From Massilia agrisoli (GTDB taxonomy: Bacteria > Pseudomonadota > Gammaproteobacteria > Burkholderiales > Burkholderiaceae_D): a stretch of 64,000 nt of DNA. The notes beneath the pieces were generated by a model. The model did not search any database. It worked only from the letters and a program-made list of their open reading frames with translations, and was not told the origin of the DNA. The position numbers and the translations under genes are program-made. Shown one piece after another: positions 1 through 8,668 of this stretch. Position 1 is the first letter of the stretch. Each line of letters starts with the position of its first letter. The DNA lies in the NCBI RefSeq assembly GCF_020831365.1, contig NZ_JAJHPV010000010.1, positions 62,001 through 126,000 of the forward strand. Reading direction: 5' to 3'.

Positions 1-985
1 CCTGGATGGCGCGCTCGCCCAGGCCCGGTCCGTGTTCCGACAGGGTGCGGGTAAAGCGCAGCCACTCTTCGCGGTAGTCGTAGTTGTAGCTGTAGAAGTG
101 CTTGGAGATGAATACCTTCAGCCAGGCGCGGAAGGTGCCCGAGAACAGGATCCCGACCAGCAGGACCAGGGCGCCGAACAGGAAGGACACCTGCATCACC
201 GTGCCCCAGCTGCCGCCGAAATAGCGCAGGTAGTAGCCGGCCGATCCCATCGCCAGCAGGTAGATGGCGGAGCCGAACAGGGCGGCCGAATGGAACATCA
301 CGCGGCGCGACACCGCCAGGTCGATCGACCATGAGGCGCTGCGGGCGATCGAAATGGCCAGCAGCGGCACGGTCAGCGCGTTGACGATCCCACGCGCGGC
401 CCAGATGTCGGGATTAATCTGGCGGAACAGCATGGTGTCGCTGTACAGGTAGAAGTCGTAGGCGAAGATGCCGCCGATGCCCAGGCAGGCAAACTTGATC
501 GCCCAGCGTTCCTGCACCGGCTTGTTGCGGTACAGCTGTTCGACCAGCAGCATGCCCAGCACGGCGATGCCGACGCGCGCGGCGACGCTCGGCATGAAGC
601 CGCCTTCGATGATCGAATTGATGTCCCAGATGGCGGCGGCGGTGCCGGCGGCGAACACCAGGTAGGCGGCGCTGATGATGACCAGCGCCGGTGACAGGCC
701 AAGGGGCAGGCGGCTGCCTTCCTTGCGGTAGTTGCCGATCAGCAGAACCAGCACCGCCGACCAGCCTGCGCTGCGCAGGATGCCAAGGGTGTTGGCCCAT
801 TTCGCCAGTTCGGGGTAGCCGGCGGCCTGCAGGGCGACGGTGACGCCCCACAGCGCGGACAGCAGGCAGGCCGCGGCCAAGACCCGGCTCTGCGGCCGGG
901 CGCGCCAGCGCGTCAGCAGGAGGAAGGCCAGCAGCGCGAACGCCGCGGCGCACACTGCGTAACTAAAGGTAGCGATGCTGGTCAA
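1..985 (-). CDS. prsK: PrsK-type membrane histidine kinase, N-terminal part (runs off the window)
   Basis: About 328 codons of the N-terminal membrane part are visible; the histidine kinase core lies beyond position 1. The protein starts TSIATFSYAVCAAAF and continues with a series of hydrophobic helices separated by short Arg-rich loops, the layout of the PEP-CTERM system kinase PrsK. The only plausible start is TTG at 985: the frame has a stop just upstream and the nearby ATG is in another frame. A GAGATGG stretch upstream can serve as ribosome binding site. PrsK is expected to pair with the sigma-54-dependent regulator PrsR and control EPS and PEP-CTERM genes. It lies downstream of the sugar transferase on the same strand. 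The assignment rests on N-terminal resemblance and context, since the catalytic domains are not visible. Confidence 0.75.
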   Translation of the reverse strand, partial: MTSIATFSYAVCAAAFALLAFLLLTRWRARPQSRVLAAACLLSALWGVTVALQAAGYPELAKWANTLGILRSAGWSAVLVLLIGNYRKEGSRLPLGLSPALVIISAAYLVFAAGTAAAIWDINSIIEGGFMPSVAARVGIAVLGMLLVEQLYRNKPVQERWAIKFACLGIGGIFAYDFYLYSDTMLFRQINPDIWAARGIVNALTVPLLAISIARSASWSIDLAVSRRVMFHSAALFGSAIYLLAMGSAGYYLRYFGGSWGTVMQVSFLFGALVLLVGILFSGTFRAWLKVFISKHFYSYNYDYREEWLRFTRTLSEHGPGLGERAIQ

Positions 986-1062
986 CGTGAACCGTCCATC
1001 TCAACAGCCATTGTAAGCATTGGCTTTCTGGAAAAGTGGTCGACTGCCTCGCCAGTTCCTGT

Positions 1063-2466
1063 TTAACGGCCGCTGCGGAACAGGACGACCTTGAGCGTAT
1101 CGATCAGGATCAGGATGTCGAGGAACAAACTATTGTTTTTCACATAATACAGGTCGTACTGCAATTTTTGCAACGCATCTTCAGCGGAAGAGCCGTAGCC
1201 GTAGCGAACCTGTGCCCAGCCGGTGATGCCTGGCTTGATGCTGTGGCGGACATTGTAGTAGGGAACCACCTCGGCCAGCTGTTCGACGAAGTAGGGCCGT
1301 TCCGGACGCGGGCCGACAAACGACATCTCGCCCTTGAACACGTTGAGGATCTGCGGCAGTTCGTCGATGCGGGTCTTGCGGATGAAGTTGCCGACGCGGG
1401 TGACGCGCGGATCGTTCTGGGCGGCCCATTGCGGCTTGCCGCCTTTTTCCGCGTCGTTGCGCATACTGCGGAACTTCAGGACGTTGAAGGTATTGCCGTC
1501 CTTGCCGACCCGTTCCTGCTGGTAGAAGATCGGCGCGCGGTCTTCGATATAAATCAGCAGCGCGGTAATGAGCATGATCGGGAAGGTCGCCAGCAGGATC
1601 GCGCCGGAGCAGATCAGGTCGAACGAGCGCTTCATGAAGGAGCGCACAAAGCTCTGGTCGAAGCCGCCGCCGAACACCAGCCAGCTAGGCTGCAGCGAAT
1701 CGACCCGGATCTGGCAGGTTTCGCGTTCGAAGAAGGTGGCCGCGTCGGTGACCTTGATGCCCTGCAGTTTGCAGTCGAGCAGTTCCTGGATCGGGAAGCC
1801 GGAGCGGCGGTTCTCGACCGAGACCACGATTTCCTTGACGTTGTTGGCGGCAGCCACCCAGGCCAGCGAATGGCCTTCGCGGATGGTCATCAGGCGGTCG
1901 GCCGGGACCAGCGCGTCTTCCTGCGGCATCGGGATGAAGCCGGCGATGTCGTACTTGTGATAGCTGGTGTCGCGCATGGCCAGTTCGCTGCATTCCTTGG
2001 CCAGCGCGCCGCTGCCGAGGAACAGGATGCGCGACTCGAGGAAGCGCAGTTCGGAAGTCTTGAAGAAGATGGTGCGGGCGGCCAGGATGCCGACGCCGGC
2101 GATCAGGAACACCACCAGCAACAGGCCGCGGCCGATCTGGATTTCCGGGGCGACGTAGAACAGCAGGGTCAGGATGACGAAGCCGATCGCGAACGACGGC
2201 ATCAGCTTGTTGAAGAACGGGTTGCGCAGGCCTTCCGAGAAGTTCAGCTGGTACATGCCCATCGCGCTCATCGAGAAGATGATGGCGGCGGCAAACGCCA
2301 GCGCCGAGGTGAAGAAATGGTCAATGCCAGGTACAGCGCCGCCTTCCTCGAGGCCGAGGAAGCGCACCGCCGCGCCCGCGTAGGCGGCGCCGACGAGCAC
2401 CAGCACTTCGACGAACAGCAGGAAGAAGACGATCTTCGACACGTAGTGATTTGAGATTTTTAGCAC
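1063..2466 (-). CDS. epsB: EpsB-type undecaprenyl-phosphate sugar phosphotransferase (PEP-CTERM/EPS system)
   Basis: Membrane-bound priming glycosyltransferase that moves a sugar-1-phosphate onto undecaprenyl phosphate to start EPS repeat-unit synthesis. About 467 residues, the usual length. Four to five hydrophobic segments lie in the first 150 residues, then a nucleotide-binding-like middle domain, then the bacterial sugar transferase domain with KRSFDL, QERVG, KFRSM, TRIDELPQ, FVGPRPE, KPGITGWAQ and YDLYYVKN. The start chosen is GTG at 2466, preceded by a strong GGAGG. The frame stays open upstream to 2691, but that extension is Arg/Pro-rich and overlaps the upstream epimerase gene, so it is probably not translated. 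Gene order and strand suggest one operon with the epimerase and prsK. The transferred sugar cannot be read from the sequence. Confidence 0.92.
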   Translation of the reverse strand: MLKISNHYVSKIVFFLLFVEVLVLVGAAYAGAAVRFLGLEEGGAVPGIDHFFTSALAFAAAIIFSMSAMGMYQLNFSEGLRNPFFNKLMPSFAIGFVILTLLFYVAPEIQIGRGLLLVVFLIAGVGILAARTIFFKTSELRFLESRILFLGSGALAKECSELAMRDTSYHKYDIAGFIPMPQEDALVPADRLMTIREGHSLAWVAAANNVKEIVVSVENRRSGFPIQELLDCKLQGIKVTDAATFFERETCQIRVDSLQPSWLVFGGGFDQSFVRSFMKRSFDLICSGAILLATFPIMLITALLIYIEDRAPIFYQQERVGKDGNTFNVLKFRSMRNDAEKGGKPQWAAQNDPRVTRVGNFIRKTRIDELPQILNVFKGEMSFVGPRPERPYFVEQLAEVVPYYNVRHSIKPGITGWAQVRYGYGSSAEDALQKLQYDLYYVKNNSLFLDILILIDTLKVVLFRSGR

Positions 2467-2542
2467 TTTATCCTCCAGAATTTCTCTTGCTTTTACTGGT
2501 AACGGACGACGGCGTGGCCGGGACGCCGTCCAAAAAAACGGT

Positions 2543-3577
2543 TTACTTTGTTTGCGCCAGGTTGCGTACGTACCAGGCCATGGCCTGCTGCAGGCCTTCG
2601 CCGATCCGGTGGGTCGGCGCGAAGCCCAGCATGGTCGCGGCCTTGGTAATGTCGGCCTGCGAGTGGCGCACATCGCCGGCGCGGAATCCAACGTATTCGG
2701 GCTTGTGGTTTTCCAGGTGCGGGAACTGGCCGACGAGGATGGCGCGCATCATCTCGTGCAGCTGGTTCAGGCTGGTGCGCTCATTGAGCGCCACGTTATA
2801 TACCTGGTTGGCCGCTTCGCTGCCGGAAGTCGCCGCCAGCAGGTTGGCCTGGATGACATTGTCGATATAGCAGAAGTCGCGGCTGGTTTCGCCGTCGCCG
2901 TTGATGCGCAGCGTACGGCCCTCGATCAGCGCCGCCACCCATTGCGGGATCACCGCGGCGTAGGCGCCGTGCGGGTCCTGGCGCGGGCCGAATACATTGA
3001 AGTAGCGCAGGCCGATCGCTTCGGTGCCGTAGGTGCGCGCGAAGACGTCCGCGTACAGCTCGTTGACATATTTGGTCACGGCGTAAGGCGACAGCGGGTT
3101 GCCGATGGTCGACTCCACTTTCGGCAGCGCCGGGTGGTCGCCGTAAGTCGAGCTGGAAGCGGCGTACACAAAGCGCTTTACCTTGGCGTCGCGGGCGGCA
3201 ACCAGCATGTTCAGGAAGCCGGTGACATTGGTTTCGTTGGTCGCGACCGGGTCGTCGATCGAGCGCGACACCGAGCCGAGCGCGGCCTGGTGCAGCACGT
3301 AGTCGACGCCAGCACAGGCGCGCGCGCAATCGGCGCCCTTGCGGATGTCGCCTTCGATGAAGCTGAAATTTGCCCACGCCTCTGCGCCCACCAGTTCGCG
3401 CACCTGGTCGAGGTTGTGCTGGTGGCCGGTGGCGAAATTGTCGAGGCCAGTGACGCGCTGGCCCAGCTTGAGCAGGGCCTCTACCAGGTTCGAGCCGATG
3501 AAACCGGCAGCGCCGGTTACCAGCCAGTGGTAGCGGGTCTCGCGCAATTGTGCTTGAACGTCGTTAAACCTGTTCAC
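2543..3577 (-). CDS. wbpP: NAD-dependent UDP-N-acetylhexosamine(uronate) 4-epimerase, WbpP/TviC-like
   Basis: Extended short-chain dehydrogenase of 344 residues. It has the Rossmann motif GAAGFIGS near residue 22, a Ser-rich active-site stretch (AASSSTYGD) and the catalytic YAVTK. The long N-terminal extension and the segment [15 protein letters not shown] are typical of the WbpP/TviC group, which inverts C4 of UDP-GlcNAc or UDP-GlcNAcA. The start is GTG at 3577. It lies between a WbpO/TviB-like dehydrogenase and the priming glycosyltransferase, so UDP-GalNAcA is the expected product of the pair. Substrate choice is inferred from family and context; a plain UDP-glucose 4-epimerase is less likely. 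Confidence 0.88.
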   Translation of the reverse strand: MNRFNDVQAQLRETRYHWLVTGAAGFIGSNLVEALLKLGQRVTGLDNFATGHQHNLDQVRELVGAEAWANFSFIEGDIRKGADCARACAGVDYVLHQAALGSVSRSIDDPVATNETNVTGFLNMLVAARDAKVKRFVYAASSSTYGDHPALPKVESTIGNPLSPYAVTKYVNELYADVFARTYGTEAIGLRYFNVFGPRQDPHGAYAAVIPQWVAALIEGRTLRINGDGETSRDFCYIDNVIQANLLAATSGSEAANQVYNVALNERTSLNQLHEMMRAILVGQFPHLENHKPEYVGFRAGDVRHSQADITKAATMLGFAPTHRIGEGLQQAMAWYVRNLAQTK

Positions 3578-3670
3578 AATGTGATTCTTTCGTGATGAAA
3601 CCGTGCGTAGAGCAGACGATTGCTGCCAGCTCGCGGCCGGCAGTCTCGTTAAACAAACAAGGGATGCGAA

Positions 3671-4960
3671 TTACAGGCGCCAGACGCTGTAGCCTGCTTC
3701 GGCCAGCGCCTTTTTGTCGAACTGCGATTTCACATCGATGAAGCAGCCGTTTTCATTCAGCTTGTCCTGCAGGTCGCCCAGCGGACGGGCCAGCAGTTCC
3801 TTGTGGCCGACCGCGGCGACAACGGCGTCCGCGCGCGGCAGGTCTTCCCACTTTTCCAGCTTGATGCCATATTCGTGCATCGCTTCGTCGGCGTCGGCCA
3901 CCGGGTCGTAGACGTGCACATCGCAGCCGTAGGACTTCAGTTCGTAGACGATGTCGGCGACTTTCGAGTTGCGCAGGTCAGGGCAGTTTTCCTTGAAGGT
4001 CAGGCCGATGACGTTGACCTTCGAACCCTTGACGTGGAAGCCGGCGGCGATCATCGACTTGACGGTCTTTTCCGCGACAAACTTGGCCATGCCGTCGTTG
4101 ATGCGGCGGCCCGCCAGGATCACCTGCGGGTGGTAGCCGATCATCTCGGCCTTGTGGGTCAGGTAGTAAGGATCGACGCCGATGCAGTGGCCGCCCACCA
4201 GGCCCGGGCGGAACGGCAGGAAGTTCCACTTGGTGCCGGCAGCCTTGAGCACTTCCAGCGTGTCGATGCCGATCTTGTCGAAGATGATCGCCAGTTCGTT
4301 CATCAGGGCGATGTTCAGGTCGCGCTGGGTGTTTTCGATGACTTTTGCCGCTTCGGCGACCTTGATGCTGGAGGCGCGGTAGACGCCGGCGGTGATCACC
4401 GACTCATACAGCTTGGCGATGCTCTCGAGCGTCTCGGCGTCGTCGCCGGAGACCACTTTCAGGATCGTCGTCAGGGTGTGTTCCTTGTCGCCCGGGTTGA
4501 TGCGCTCTGGCGAGAAGCCGACGTGGAAGTCTTCCTTCCACTTCAGGCCCGAATGCTTTTCCAGGATAGGAATGCAAACTTCTTCGGTAGCGCCCGGGTA
4601 CACGGTCGATTCGAAGATGACGATGGCGCCTTTCTTCATGTTCTGGCCGACAGTCTTGCTGGCGCCGGCGAGCGGGGTGAAGTCCGGGTTGTGGGCGATG
4701 TCGACCGGGGTCGGGACAGCCACCACAATATAGTCCGCGTCCTTGAGGACGGCCGGATCGGTGCTGACCGTCAGGTGGCGCGCCGCTTTCAGGTCTTCCG
4801 TGGCCAGTTCGCCGGTCGGGTCGATGTGCTTGCGGTAGCTTTCGATCTTGCTTTCCGAAAGATCGAACCCGACAGTCGCACTTTTCTTCCCGAACTCAAC
4901 TGCCAGTGGCAGCCCGACATAACCAAGTCCAACTACTGCGATGACGTCATCTGCTTTCAT
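3671..4960 (-). CDS. wbpO: UDP-N-acetyl-D-hexosamine 6-dehydrogenase, WbpO/TviB-like
   Basis: Nucleotide-sugar dehydrogenase of 429 residues that oxidises C6 of a UDP-HexNAc to the uronic acid with two NAD. It shows the N-terminal Rossmann motif GLGYVGLP, the central helix region, and the catalytic Cys in GGHCIGVDPYYL near residue 264; GLTFKENCPDLRNS opens the C-terminal UDP-binding domain. The ATG at 4960 is preferred over a TTG at 4993, because family members begin close to the Rossmann motif and GGAA lies upstream of the ATG. It is the first gene of the minus-strand EPS operon, with a candidate promoter at 5008-5036. Confidence 0.92.
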   Translation of the reverse strand: MKADDVIAVVGLGYVGLPLAVEFGKKSATVGFDLSESKIESYRKHIDPTGELATEDLKAARHLTVSTDPAVLKDADYIVVAVPTPVDIAHNPDFTPLAGASKTVGQNMKKGAIVIFESTVYPGATEEVCIPILEKHSGLKWKEDFHVGFSPERINPGDKEHTLTTILKVVSGDDAETLESIAKLYESVITAGVYRASSIKVAEAAKVIENTQRDLNIALMNELAIIFDKIGIDTLEVLKAAGTKWNFLPFRPGLVGGHCIGVDPYYLTHKAEMIGYHPQVILAGRRINDGMAKFVAEKTVKSMIAAGFHVKGSKVNVIGLTFKENCPDLRNSKVADIVYELKSYGCDVHVYDPVADADEAMHEYGIKLEKWEDLPRADAVVAAVGHKELLARPLGDLQDKLNENGCFIDVKSQFDKKALAEAGYSVWRL

Positions 4961-5007
4961 GATCGAATTCCGTTCCGAGATTAAGTTTTGCAATTATGAT
5001 AATTTCT

Positions 5008-5036
5008 ACTGTAACACAAGCGCTATGCGGCCTCAA
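5008..5036 (-). promoter_or_regulatory. Candidate sigma-70 promoter of the EPS operon
   Basis: On the minus strand TTGAGG (5031-5036) and TACAGT (5008-5013) are separated by 17 bases, about 50 bases before the dehydrogenase start. It matches the usual -35/-10 arrangement, but no transcript data exist. Confidence 0.4.
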
Positions 5037-5395
5037 CAAAAACAGCAAGCAATTTTGTCACAAAGAAACAACGCATAATCAGAAGTAATATTAAATTTGC
5101 ACTTTCCACAGTGGCGCAGGCGGTCTGAAGCGCTATTTTTTACGCCAATATGGTCGTGTGGTCCGCGCAACAGCGCTACTGGCTGCCGCTTCGGCTGGCT
5201 CGGCAACTCGTTCCTGGAAGGGATGGAAATGCCTTGGACGCCATGCCAAGTTCATATAATTTTAGCATTTCCAAATGTAAATTGTTTTGTACGCGCAATC
5301 GTGCGCAACACTTTTGGCGCCATTTTTCTTTTCCTCGAAGAAATTTTTAGTGGTGGTTTCTTCACTCTATTTTGGCGTGGCGTTTGATATAAAAA

Positions 5396-5404
5396 TGCTA
5401 TCAT
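5396..5404 (+). promoter_or_regulatory. Candidate extended -10 promoter of lipoprotein paralogue 1
   Basis: TGCTATCAT matches the extended -10 pattern TGn-TATNAT about 75 bases before the start codon. The same pattern recurs before paralogues 2 and 3. No good -35 hexamer is seen at 17 bases. Confidence 0.4.
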
Positions 5405-5477
5405 CCGCGCAAGCGGACTCCACTATGATGAGGGTCTTGCGGGCCACGCGCCTAACCATCTTCCCAGGGCCAACACC

Positions 5478-6794
5478 ATGAACAGAACCACACAAAGCGC
5501 ATTACCCCTCGTGGCGGCAATTCTATTAGCATCGTGCGGAGGCGAATCGGGATCGGACACCATGGCCCAGGCCAGTGCGGTGCGCGCGGCGACCGCGCCG
5601 GCGCCGGTCGCCGACGCCGCGCCAGCACCAGCACCAGCACCAGCGGCGGACATGAGCGCGGCGCCGCAACAGGCCACGACCGCTTCGGGCGGGGGCGCGT
5701 CGCTGGCTGCCGAAACGGTTGCGCCGGCCAAGACGCCGCTGCGCACCGGCGGCACGGTCCACAACTTGCTTGCCAACTGGACCGGCAAGGGCTTCCGCCT
5801 GCTGTCGACCGCACCGCCCGCGCCGGTGCACGGCAAGTCGTCGCACGCCGGCAGCGTCTGGGACGACGCGCGCCAGACCATGTGGATTTTCGGCGCTGAA
5901 ACGCACAAATACGCGATGGACAACGCCGTGTACGGGTGGCGCGCCAGCGACGGCTTGTTCGTCAAGCACTACGACGCCGACCCGAGCAGCGGCTATCGCA
6001 TGGACGCGCAGGGCATCTACTGGTCGAGCGCGGCGAAGATCCGTCCATGGGCGATGCATACCTACCGGCGCATGCGGATGGTGCCGGGAACCGACGAGTT
6101 CGAGGTGGTGTACGACCCGCATGAGCACGCCTACATGACGCCGCTGGTGTACGAAAATCCTGCGCATACGACGGCAAACCGCGCTCCCGCGATGTGGTAT
6201 TACAACGTGGTCACCGGCACCTGGCGCCACCGCAGCTTCGGCAGTTCCACCAAGCTGGTGCGTGCGTCCTATACCTATCCGGTTGGATTTGATCCCGTCC
6301 ATGGGTGGTTCACAGGCGACGGTTCGACCTGGAAGCGCCTGAGCCCAACCGGGGTGTACAGCACCGTCAGCGTATCGGGCAAGAGCAATGGCCAGTACCA
6401 CTCGTATATGTTCGTCAAGGACGGCGTTGCGTACCGCGTGGGCGGCAACTCCAGCACGACCCTGTATTCCCGTCACCCGCTGAGCAACATCACCCTGAGC
6501 AAGAAGTTCTATGTGGCGGATTTCCCACAGTTGGCCGGTTACACGGTAAACAATATGGCGTCGGCAATGATGTCGGACGGGCGCATCGTCATCTTCCCGA
6601 CCAAGGGGAGCGAAACGCATGCGATGATCCTCGATCCGGCCACCAACACACTGATGACGACTGGCCACTTCTTTACCGGTATGGATAAGCCGACACTGTA
6701 TGAGCTAGCCGCCGAGTGGTCGCCGTCGCACAACGCAGTCATTCTGCTGTCGCGCAGGTTTAGCGCCAGCCGCGTGTACGCTTACCGCCCCTGA
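5478..6794 (+). CDS. Lipoprotein of unknown function, tandem paralogue 1 of 3 (beta-propeller-like)
   Basis: A 438-residue predicted lipoprotein. The signal peptide ends in LLASC with the lipid-accepting Cys at residue 20, followed by a short Ala/Pro linker (residues 25-90). The conserved domain starts near AKTPLRTGGTVHNLL and holds repeated short motifs, among them WDDARQTMWIFGAETH, AVYGWRASDG, WYYNVVTG, DPVHGWFTGDGS and GRIVIFPTKG. The alternation of W-[IF], YNVVTG-W and DGRIVIF strands resembles Kelch or other beta-propeller blades, but this is only an impression; no family is recognised. The C-terminus SRVYAYRP is nearly identical in all three copies. Each copy has its own promoter and terminator. 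Position between EPS synthesis and O-acylation genes suggests a surface or periplasmic glycan role. Confidence 0.85.
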   Translation: MNRTTQSALPLVAAILLASCGGESGSDTMAQASAVRAATAPAPVADAAPAPAPAPAADMSAAPQQATTASGGGASLAAETVAPAKTPLRTGGTVHNLLANWTGKGFRLLSTAPPAPVHGKSSHAGSVWDDARQTMWIFGAETHKYAMDNAVYGWRASDGLFVKHYDADPSSGYRMDAQGIYWSSAAKIRPWAMHTYRRMRMVPGTDEFEVVYDPHEHAYMTPLVYENPAHTTANRAPAMWYYNVVTGTWRHRSFGSSTKLVRASYTYPVGFDPVHGWFTGDGSTWKRLSPTGVYSTVSVSGKSNGQYHSYMFVKDGVAYRVGGNSSTTLYSRHPLSNITLSKKFYVADFPQLAGYTVNNMASAMMSDGRIVIFPTKGSETHAMILDPATNTLMTTGHFFTGMDKPTLYELAAEWSPSHNAVILLSRRFSASRVYAYRP

Positions 6795-6815
6795 TTGTCG
6801 CGCTGAAGCGCTCGC

Positions 6816-6849
6816 AGCACCGCCGCCTCCGGGCGCCGGTGCTTTTTTT
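6816..6849 (+). terminator. Rho-independent terminator after paralogue 1
   Basis: AGCACCG pairs with CGGTGCT and is followed by seven T. The same hairpin design follows the other two paralogues. Confidence 0.8.
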
Positions 6850-6906
6850 ACGCCTGGGCAGGATGCGCTTAATCGGCCAAATAATTTCTATTTAACAATG
6901 CATGAA

Positions 6907-6915
6907 TGTTATCAT
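6907..6915 (+). promoter_or_regulatory. Candidate extended -10 promoter of lipoprotein paralogue 2
   Basis: TGTTATCAT, the same TGn-TATCAT core as before paralogue 1, lies about 73 bases before the ATG in an AT-rich stretch. Confidence 0.4.
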
Positions 6916-6987
6916 TGATTAGCGACAGTCAATTACATACCAATAGTCGCCTTGTCCTTCCAAAACTACCAGATCGAGAAAACAAAA

Positions 6988-8382
6988 ATGCGAAGCACTT
7001 TCCGTCGTTCAGTCCCGGTTGTGGCGGCATTGTTATTGGTCGCCTGCGGGGGCGGGTCCAGTCCGGGCCCGGGCGCGTCCCCATCGTCCCCTGCACCAGC
7101 CCCGGCCCCGGCCCCGGCCCCGGCCCCGGCACCGGCACCGGCACCTGCACCTGCACCAGCACCAGCGCCAGCGCCCTCCGACCCGGCACCCGTACCGGGG
7201 ACAGCGCCGGGCGGCGGCGGCGCGGTCGTCGATCCCGGCACCACGACGCCCGGCACCACCAATCCGCCCCCGCCAACCACGGACGGCGTCCTCGCAGCGA
7301 AAACGCCGCTGCGCACTGGCGGTACAGTCCACGCCTTGATTGGCAACTGGACTGGCAAAGGCTTCCAACTCCTGACTACCGCTCCATCGACCCCAGGCAC
7401 GCTATACACGCGGGTCCATACCCAATCTTCCCACGCCGGTAGCGCATGGGACGAAGCGCGCAAGACCATGTGGATATTCGGTGCTGAGACCCATAACACG
7501 GCAATGGACAACGCGGTGTATGGATGGCGCGCCAGCGACGGCTTGTTCGTCAAGCACTACGATGCCGATCCGAGCTCTGGCTACCGCATGGACGCAGCTG
7601 GCATCTACTGGTCGAGCGCAGAGAAAGTCAGGCCCTGGGCAATGCACACCTATCGGCGGATGCGGATGGTGCCTGGCACCAGTGAATTCGAAGTGATGTA
7701 CGACCCGTACGAGCACGCCAGCTTTACCCCAACGGTATTTGAAAACTCTGCGCATACCACGGCAAACCGCGCTCCGGCGATCTGGTACTACAACGTGGTG
7801 ACCGGCCAATGGCGCCACAACACGATTGGCAGTTCGGTAAAGATGGTAAAGGCCTCGTATATTTATCCGGTCGGCTATGACCCTGTCCACGGCTGGTTCA
7901 CCGGAGACGGTTCGACTTGGCAGCGCCTGAGCCTGAACGGGACCTACAGTACCGTGAGCGTATCAGGCAAAAGCAATGGCCAATACCATTCGTATATGTT
8001 TGTTAAAGATTCCATTGCCTATCGAGTAGGCGGCAACGCTAACACGACCCTGTACTCGAGTCATCCGTTGGGCGATATCTCGCAAAGCAAGAAATTCCTG
8101 GTTTCCGCCTACCCTGAATTGACCGGATATACGGTGACGAACATGGCATCGACGATGATGCCGGATGGGCGGATTGTCATCTTCCCGACCAAGTCCACCG
8201 AGACGCACGCCATGATTCTCGATCCGGTGGCTAATACGGTGACGCAAACCGGCCACTTCTTTACTGGGATGGAAAAGCCGACCTTGTACGAACTGGCGGC
8301 TGAATGGTCATCGGCCCACAACGCGGTCATCCTTCTTTCGCGGCGGTTCGCGCTCAACCGGGTCTACGCGTACCGCCCCTGA
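6988..8382 (+). CDS. Lipoprotein of unknown function, tandem paralogue 2 of 3
   Basis: A 464-residue paralogue of the gene at 5478. The ATG at 6988 is chosen over an upstream TTG at 6952 because it gives a clean lipoprotein signal (LLLVAC, Cys at residue 20, then GGG) and has GAGAA upstream. The linker contains a run of Pro-Ala dipeptides (residues about 30-65) followed by a Thr/Pro/Gly-rich stretch. The remaining roughly 370 residues follow paralogue 1 closely, with the same WIFGAETH, YGWRASDGLFVKHYDAD, RPWAMHTYRRMRMVPGT, GWFTGDGSTW and ETHAMILDP segments and the same YAYRP end. Function unknown; a secreted or surface-exposed propeller-like lipoprotein is the best structural guess. Confidence 0.85.
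   Translation: MRSTFRRSVPVVAALLLVACGGGSSPGPGASPSSPAPAPAPAPAPAPAPAPAPAPAPAPAPAPSDPAPVPGTAPGGGGAVVDPGTTTPGTTNPPPPTTDGVLAAKTPLRTGGTVHALIGNWTGKGFQLLTTAPSTPGTLYTRVHTQSSHAGSAWDEARKTMWIFGAETHNTAMDNAVYGWRASDGLFVKHYDADPSSGYRMDAAGIYWSSAEKVRPWAMHTYRRMRMVPGTSEFEVMYDPYEHASFTPTVFENSAHTTANRAPAIWYYNVVTGQWRHNTIGSSVKMVKASYIYPVGYDPVHGWFTGDGSTWQRLSLNGTYSTVSVSGKSNGQYHSYMFVKDSIAYRVGGNANTTLYSSHPLGDISQSKKFLVSAYPELTGYTVTNMASTMMPDGRIVIFPTKSTETHAMILDPVANTVTQTGHFFTGMEKPTLYELAAEWSSAHNAVILLSRRFALNRVYAYRP
7083..7178 (+). repeat. Hexanucleotide-type tract coding Pro-Ala repeats
   Basis: CCGGCC, CCGGCA and CACCTG/CACCAG variants repeat in tandem inside paralogue 2 and encode (Pro-Ala)n. Unit length is a multiple of three, so copy-number change would keep the frame. 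Confidence 0.7.
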
Positions 8383-8403
8383 TCCCTGCGCAAGCTGCGC
8401 ATG

Positions 8404-8440
8404 AAAAGCACTGCCGCCCTCGGGCGCCGGTGCTTTTTTT
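8404..8440 (+). terminator. Rho-independent terminator after paralogue 2
   Basis: AGCACTG-type stem pairs with CGGTGCT and is followed by seven T, as after paralogues 1 and 3. Confidence 0.8.
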
Positions 8441-8584
8441 ACGTGTGTGCCCGGCAGGCGCTCTCCTGCGGCGGCCGTGGCCCCATGCCGATGAAATCGA
8501 TATTGTCGCGACAACCCTTACCGATCTTTCTGACAAAAAAGTTTGAGTTTTGCAATCGTGCGCAACAGAAAATTGATAATGAAA

Positions 8585-8593
8585 TGATACTAT
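8585..8593 (+). promoter_or_regulatory. Candidate extended -10 promoter of lipoprotein paralogue 3
   Basis: TGATACTAT about 75 bases before the start resembles the TGn-TATCAT elements of the other two copies and lies just downstream of the shared 16-base string at 8552-8567. Confidence 0.35.
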
Positions 8594-8668
8594 TTTTTCG
8601 AGCGGAACCCAGGTGGGAGTTTTCCGCGGGGCTGTAACGCCGCACAACCGTCTTTTAGAGCGACTAAT

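Larger units (their letters stand above)
4961..5477. other. 517-bp AT-rich divergent intergenic region
   Basis: No convincing gene is seen. Short open frames on the plus strand (for example 5097-5387) have no coding character. The region is much richer in A and T than its surroundings and carries promoters for the divergent EPS operon (minus strand) and the first lipoprotein gene (plus strand). A 16-base string at 5295-5310 recurs upstream of the third lipoprotein paralogue at 8552-8567. Confidence 0.6.

Noticed and set aside
1036-2454. A 472-codon plus-strand frame opposite the EPS sugar transferase
   Set aside because: Antisense shadow; the minus-strand frame holds all family motifs.
4961-4993. 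TTG start adding 11 residues to the UDP-sugar dehydrogenase
   Set aside because: Family proteins start near the Rossmann motif and the ATG at 4960 has a better ribosome binding site.
4961-5477. Sigma-54 (PrsR-type) promoter in the EPS divergent region
   Set aside because: No GG-N10-GC pair with acceptable flanks was found on either strand, although PrsK suggests sigma-54 control nearby.
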